DNA of 27,846 nucleotides from assembly GCA_900553525.1 (NCBI GenBank), contig USDZ01000002.1, positions 1 through 27,846 on the forward strand, given 5' to 3'. This stretch comes from an uncultured Oscillospiraceae bacterium. Lineage in GTDB: Bacteria > Bacillota > Clostridia > Oscillospirales > Acutalibacteraceae. The position numbers were made by a program, and so were the translations under genes. Below are positions 24,471-27,846 of the stretch, in pieces; the first letter of the stretch is position 1; each line of letters begins with the position of its first letter. The notes under the pieces were generated by a model. That model had not been told where the DNA came from, did not search any database, and saw only the letters and a program-made list of their open reading frames with translations.

Positions 24471-25400
24471 TCAGATGTCAGGCTCACCCTCGAGGCTCCG
24501 CCTTCCCTTTCGGCGCTGCCGTTCACACGCGGCGACATATTCCACGATCCGGCCGGCCACATCCACGCCGGAGCAGGCCGTGATCGCGGCCATAAACGCG
24601 TTGGAATTGACTTCACAGACCAGCGGGCCGTCCGCCCCATGCAACAGATCCACCCCTGCAAAATCCAACCCTAAAACCCGGCAGCAGCGGACCGCCAGCG
24701 CCGCTTCGTCTGGGGAAGGGGTATAGGCCAACGCGTCCCCTCCGTTACCGATATTGGCCCGGAAATCGTTATAAGACCGGCGCTCCATCGCCGCCACCGG
24801 CCGGCCCCCCACCACATAAATCCGCACGTCTCGGCCGGCGCTTTCGGCAATGTACCGCTGCGCGAGAAAAGGCCGGGAACCCATAGCGCGCACCAACCTG
24901 CGGAATTCCTCTTTATTGGCCGCCAGATACACCTGTCCCCCAAAGGAGCCATAACATTCTTTGACCACCAGCGGATACCCCAACCGCTCTTCTGCCTGTT
25001 CCAGAAAGGCCGCCTCCGGTCCGTTCATTCCATCATACGTCATGGGAGCCACTAGGCTTTCGGGCATCGGGAGACCGGCGCGGCAAAGGGCCAGCTGGGC
25101 CGCCGCCTTGTCATCGCAAAGCGCAATGGCATCGGCCCGGTTATACAGTCGGAGGCCTCTGGATTCCATCGCCCGCGCCAGACGGATGTCCTTATCCCAA
25201 AATAAAACAAAGTCCGCCGCGGAAAGCGCCTGTTCCCCTCTCACCACTTGTATATCCCCGCCCAGCACCGCGGTCAAGCGGGTATTGGGAACCGCTGTTA
25301 AATTCCACCCCCGTTCCGAAGCTGCATTCCGCAGCCGCTGGACCGGATCGGGAGGATCGGACGGATTCCAAAAGCCGTTGTATACGATATAGCCCGCCAA
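24471..25400 (-). CDS. RimK-like ATP-grasp ligase
   Basis: A 309-residue ATP-grasp protein of the RimK / alpha-L-glutamate ligase type. These enzymes use ATP to join an amino acid such as glutamate to a carboxylate through an acyl phosphate. I start it at TTG 25400 (AGYIVYNGFWNPSD), which has a GGGGGG run 5-7 nt upstream and lies 16 nt after the stop of the transporter gene; the frame is open to 25523 but overlaps that gene antiparallel to any signal. The pre-ATP-grasp part is ~1-100 (DFVLFWDKDIRLARAME), then the ATP-grasp fold: YPLVVKECYGSFGGQVY, DVRIYVVGGRPVAAMER, LDFAGVDLLHG and the Mg-binding VCEVNSNAF. The acceptor substrate is unknown. The C-terminus is basic. Confidence 0.9.
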   Translation of the reverse strand: MAGYIVYNGFWNPSDPPDPVQRLRNAASERGWNLTAVPNTRLTAVLGGDIQVVRGEQALSAADFVLFWDKDIRLARAMESRGLRLYNRADAIALCDDKAAAQLALCRAGLPMPESLVAPMTYDGMNGPEAAFLEQAEERLGYPLVVKECYGSFGGQVYLAANKEEFRRLVRAMGSRPFLAQRYIAESAGRDVRIYVVGGRPVAAMERRSYNDFRANIGNGGDALAYTPSPDEAALAVRCCRVLGLDFAGVDLLHGADGPLVCEVNSNAFMAAITACSGVDVAGRIVEYVAACERQRRKGRRSLEGEPDI

Positions 25401-25416
25401 GCGTATCCCCCCAGCT

Positions 25417-26583
25417 TCAGGTATAGCTGTGTTCCACCGTCGCCACGACAAAGAGCTTCGGATCCAAGCGCTGGAGCCGCTGTTCGACCTCCTGCCCGAC
25501 GGGGTGCTCCGGCCGATAGCCATAGGGTATCACCAAATCAAAAATCAGGTTGGTATGGGTCTCCCCGAAGACTACCCGGAAATCGTGCATCTCCAGCCGT
25601 TCGTCCATATCTTTCAATACGGCCTCGACGAGCAGACGGAGCGTTTCCACCCGTTCGTCCTCCGTATCGACTGGATCCATATGGATACAGGCGACGGCGT
25701 GGTACTTGTGCATCAACTCTTTTTCAATACAATCGATCCGGTCGTGACTGCGCATCAGATCCTCCCGGCAGGGGACCTCCGCATGGAGGGAAATCACACA
25801 TCGGCCGGGACCGTAATTATGGACCATGACATCGTGAACTCCCACGATCCCCTCATGTGACAGGACCAGTTCCTGAATGCCTCGCACCATTTCCGGGTCA
25901 GGCGCCTGTCCGAGCAAAGGGGAGACCGCTTCCCGCACAATGGAAAACCCCGACCAGATGACAAACAGCGCCACCGCGGCGCCCACATAGCCATCGATCG
26001 CCACGCCGGTCCCCCAGCCCACCAGAGCGGAAAGAAATACCACCCCTGTACAGATACTATCGTTCCGGCTGTCCGCGCAGGCGGCTTTCAAGGTTTCAGA
26101 GTGGATAATTCGGCCTATTTTTCGATAGAACAGTGCCATCCAGAGCTTCACGAGGATGGATACCGCCAGGATCGCGAGGGGCAGAACCGAAAATTCCGTG
26201 GGACTCGGATGGAGAATTTTGTCCACCGCCGATCTGGCCAGTTCCAGCCCCGCCGCAATGATCAGCGCCGCCACCGCGAGCGCAGAAAGATACTCCATCC
26301 GGCCATGACCGAAAGGATGCTCTTTGTCGGGCGGAGCGGAGGAAAGCTTAAATCCCACCAGCGTGACGATGGAAGAACCCGCGTCGGAAAGGTTGTTGAA
26401 CGCATCCGCCACAATCGCCAGACTGCCGGAAATCAAACCCGCAGCCGTCTTGGCAAGAAACAATAGCAAATTGGCCACGAGACCCGAGAATCCCGCCAAA
26501 CGTCCATAAGCATAGCGCACCCGAGCGTTTTCCACGTCTTCCCGGTTCTTGACAAATGTCCGGATGAGTGCATCCGTCAGCAT
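25417..26583 (-). CDS. cation diffusion facilitator transporter
   Basis: A 388-residue CDF family efflux protein that exchanges a divalent metal for protons at the membrane. ATG 26583 has GGAGGGG upstream and overlaps the preceding gene's stop by 7 nt (ATGCTGA). Helices start at GLVANLLLFLAKTAAGL. The metal site is N63/D67 in helix 2 (DAFNNLSD) and D171/D175 in helix 5 (ADSRNDS). Neither half contains histidine; zinc members usually carry HxxxD, and DxxxD in helix 5 is the pattern of the manganese group, so Mn(II) is the likely ion. The C-terminal cytoplasmic domain (~205-385) includes GVHDVMVHNYGPGRCVISLH and a further extension with FVVATVEHS, longer than the usual ~300 residues. No Mn-responsive leader is evident. 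Confidence 0.93.
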   Translation of the reverse strand: MLTDALIRTFVKNREDVENARVRYAYGRLAGFSGLVANLLLFLAKTAAGLISGSLAIVADAFNNLSDAGSSIVTLVGFKLSSAPPDKEHPFGHGRMEYLSALAVAALIIAAGLELARSAVDKILHPSPTEFSVLPLAILAVSILVKLWMALFYRKIGRIIHSETLKAACADSRNDSICTGVVFLSALVGWGTGVAIDGYVGAAVALFVIWSGFSIVREAVSPLLGQAPDPEMVRGIQELVLSHEGIVGVHDVMVHNYGPGRCVISLHAEVPCREDLMRSHDRIDCIEKELMHKYHAVACIHMDPVDTEDERVETLRLLVEAVLKDMDERLEMHDFRVVFGETHTNLIFDLVIPYGYRPEHPVGQEVEQRLQRLDPKLFVVATVEHSYT

Positions 26584-27416
26584 GTCAGCCCCTCCATCCT
26601 TGCAATCGCCATGGCCACACCATCTTCGTCGTTTCCGCCGATAACCTCATCCGCCTGCGCCTTGGCCTCCGGAAGGCCGTTCTTTACAACGCAGGCCATA
26701 TCGGCGGCCCTGAGCATGGGCAGATCGTTCAAATTGTCCCCAAAGGCGACCACACGCGCGGCGCCCAACCGTTGCTTAAGGGCGCTCATCGCGGTATCCT
26801 TACCGGCGCCGGCATGAAAAATCTCCATGAACCAGTTGTTTTCCATATATACATCCCGATAGGTCACCGTCTGGATGCCCGGGATACGGGAAATCGCAGC
26901 GGCCAGCGCTTCCATTTTTTTCCTTGTGTCCTGTAAGGAAAAATAGAAGCCCCCCTTTTCCGGTTCATAGGTCGGTGAGATCTGGATACAGCCAGGGAAC
27001 CGGGCGTTGCGTTTTTCAATGAAAGCTTTCTCCCCCACTGAGGTGGGACCGGTGGTGACCCCCTGCACTTCATCGCCCTTGACCCGATACAGCATCGGCG
27101 CTTTCCCGTATTCCGCACAGATCTCCAGAATCCACCGTATGGTATCCGGCGTGAGGTTGAGGGTGTCCAACACTCTTCCCCCGGCCACGTCATACAGCAT
27201 CGACCCATTTCCAAGCACGAAGGGCACGTTCCATCTTACTCCTCCGAGATCCAGCATCTTGAGGCCAATCAAGGTCCGGGCCGTCGCGATGGAAAAGAAG
27301 CCGCCCGCATCGATCAGACAGTTGAGGATCTCCTTGGTCTTGGGAGTCAGCTGGGCGCCGGGCGCCAGCAGCGTCCCGTCCAGATCGCTGGCAATCAGCC
27401 TGATTTTTCCGCTCAT
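26577..27416 (-). CDS. Cof-type HAD-IIB phosphatase
   Basis: A 279-residue HAD superfamily hydrolase of the Cof/IIB class, which remove phosphate from sugar phosphates, pyridoxal phosphate or similar small molecules. The nucleophile motif is D11-L-D13-G-T, the second motif lies near SIATART, and the C-terminal motif is GDNLNDLPML. The IIB cap occupies roughly residues 85-190. ATG 27416 overlaps the previous stop by 4 nt (ATGA), and the gene's own stop overlaps the transporter start by 7 nt, so the three genes are translationally coupled. Substrate not known. Confidence 0.94.
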   Translation of the reverse strand: MSGKIRLIASDLDGTLLAPGAQLTPKTKEILNCLIDAGGFFSIATARTLIGLKMLDLGGVRWNVPFVLGNGSMLYDVAGGRVLDTLNLTPDTIRWILEICAEYGKAPMLYRVKGDEVQGVTTGPTSVGEKAFIEKRNARFPGCIQISPTYEPEKGGFYFSLQDTRKKMEALAAAISRIPGIQTVTYRDVYMENNWFMEIFHAGAGKDTAMSALKQRLGAARVVAFGDNLNDLPMLRAADMACVVKNGLPEAKAQADEVIGGNDEDGVAMAIARMEGLTC

Positions 27417-27846
27417 TTCATGTGTTCCTCCGTTAATCCTATGATTTCCAGCGGCGAATCTATGATCCGGTCCGCGTGATTTTCTTCCAGCTCGCTTCTG
27501 GGCCTGAAGCCCCAGGCGACGCCCACCGTATAGATCCCGGCTGCATGGCCGGTCTTCATATCAGTATTCGTGTCCCCGAAATAAAGGCATTCCTCTTTCT
27601 CTACTCCCAGGCGGCTCATAATCTGCAGAGCTCCCGCAGGGTCCGGCTTCTTGGGCACGCCGGTCCGCTGGCCGTGCACAATGTCGAACAGGCCGGGGAA
27701 AAGCGCGTCCGCAATGAAGCAGGTCATGTTGTCCGGCTTGTTCGAAAGCACGGCGGTCTTTACGCCGGCCTCGCGCACCGCGTGGAGCAGCGCCAGAATG
27801 CCGGGGTACGGGGCGACAAGGCGCGTCGGGTCGCTCTCATACAGCG
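27413..27846 (-). CDS. HAD-IA phosphatase, phosphoglycolate phosphatase-like, 5' end outside window
   Basis: The frame stays open to the right edge, past the GTG at 27778: residues LYESDPTRLVAPYPGILALL lead straight into HAVREAGVKTAVLSNKPDN, which is the normal order in phosphoglycolate phosphatase-type HAD proteins (cap end, then motif II Ser). Motif III Lys is in VPKKPDP and motif IV is GDTNTDMKTG. The N-terminus with the nucleophile DxD is outside. It is the first visible gene of the operon and overlaps the Cof-type gene by 4 nt. Substrate is open; a general sugar-phosphate or phosphoglycolate role is inferred. Confidence 0.9.
   Translation of the reverse strand, partial: LYESDPTRLVAPYPGILALLHAVREAGVKTAVLSNKPDNMTCFIADALFPGLFDIVHGQRTGVPKKPDPAGALQIMSRLGVEKEECLYFGDTNTDMKTGHAAGIYTVGVAWGFRPRSELEENHADRIIDSPLEIIGLTEEHMK

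Overview
The window reads as a stretch of a Bacillota genome, most likely a Clostridia/Oscillospiraceae-type anaerobe. The reasons are strong AGGAGG-type ribosome sites, frequent GTG and TTG starts, Gram-positive lipoproteins and wall- or membrane-anchored surface proteins, a superoxide reductase, and carbohydrate ABC importers without their own ATPase. This placement is an inference. Every gene I can support lies on the minus strand, so transcription runs from high to low coordinates.

Right part (about 23.95-27.85 kb): a compact housekeeping-like operon ends here. In order of transcription it holds a HAD phosphatase (5' end outside the window), a Cof-type HAD phosphatase, a cation diffusion facilitator, a RimK-like ATP-grasp ligase and a superoxide reductase. 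The first three overlap by 4-7 nt. The operon closes with a textbook intrinsic terminator at 23943-23983.

Main part (1-23.75 kb): a large glycan-uptake locus starts from a candidate promoter at about 23.75 kb with an inverted repeat over its -35 zone. The order is: DUF4838-type protein, AraC regulator, 971-residue substrate-binding protein with N-terminal carbohydrate-binding-like domains, permease 1a, permease 1b, NHL/TPR/YIP1 membrane protein, DUF5696 protein, permease 2a, two anchored surface proteins that share an unfamiliar beta-rich module, permease 2b, binding protein copy B, decayed remnants, binding protein copy A, a DUF4838 remnant, DUF4838 protein, and a DUF4838 lipoprotein cut by the left edge. 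No nucleotide-binding subunit and no familiar glycoside hydrolase is present, so both importers probably borrow a shared MsmX-type ATPase. Catalysis, if any, should come from the DUF4838 and DUF5696 proteins.

The left third records an old tandem duplication. The two binding-protein genes and the adjoining 3' end of the permease gene share a block of about 1279 bp, at an exact offset of 2031 bp, that looks identical by eye. The flanking copies of the permease and of DUF4838 have decayed into pseudogenes. Central identity next to decayed flanks points to recent gene conversion or an assembly effect. In both decayed DUF4838 copies the same spot forms a strong hairpin downstream of the binding-protein gene.

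Together the locus looks like a two-importer Gram-positive polysaccharide-utilisation system: surface capture by anchored modules, handling by DUF4838/DUF5696 proteins outside the membrane, import by two permease pairs, and further DUF4838 processing in the cytoplasm. The substrate cannot be read from the sequence.
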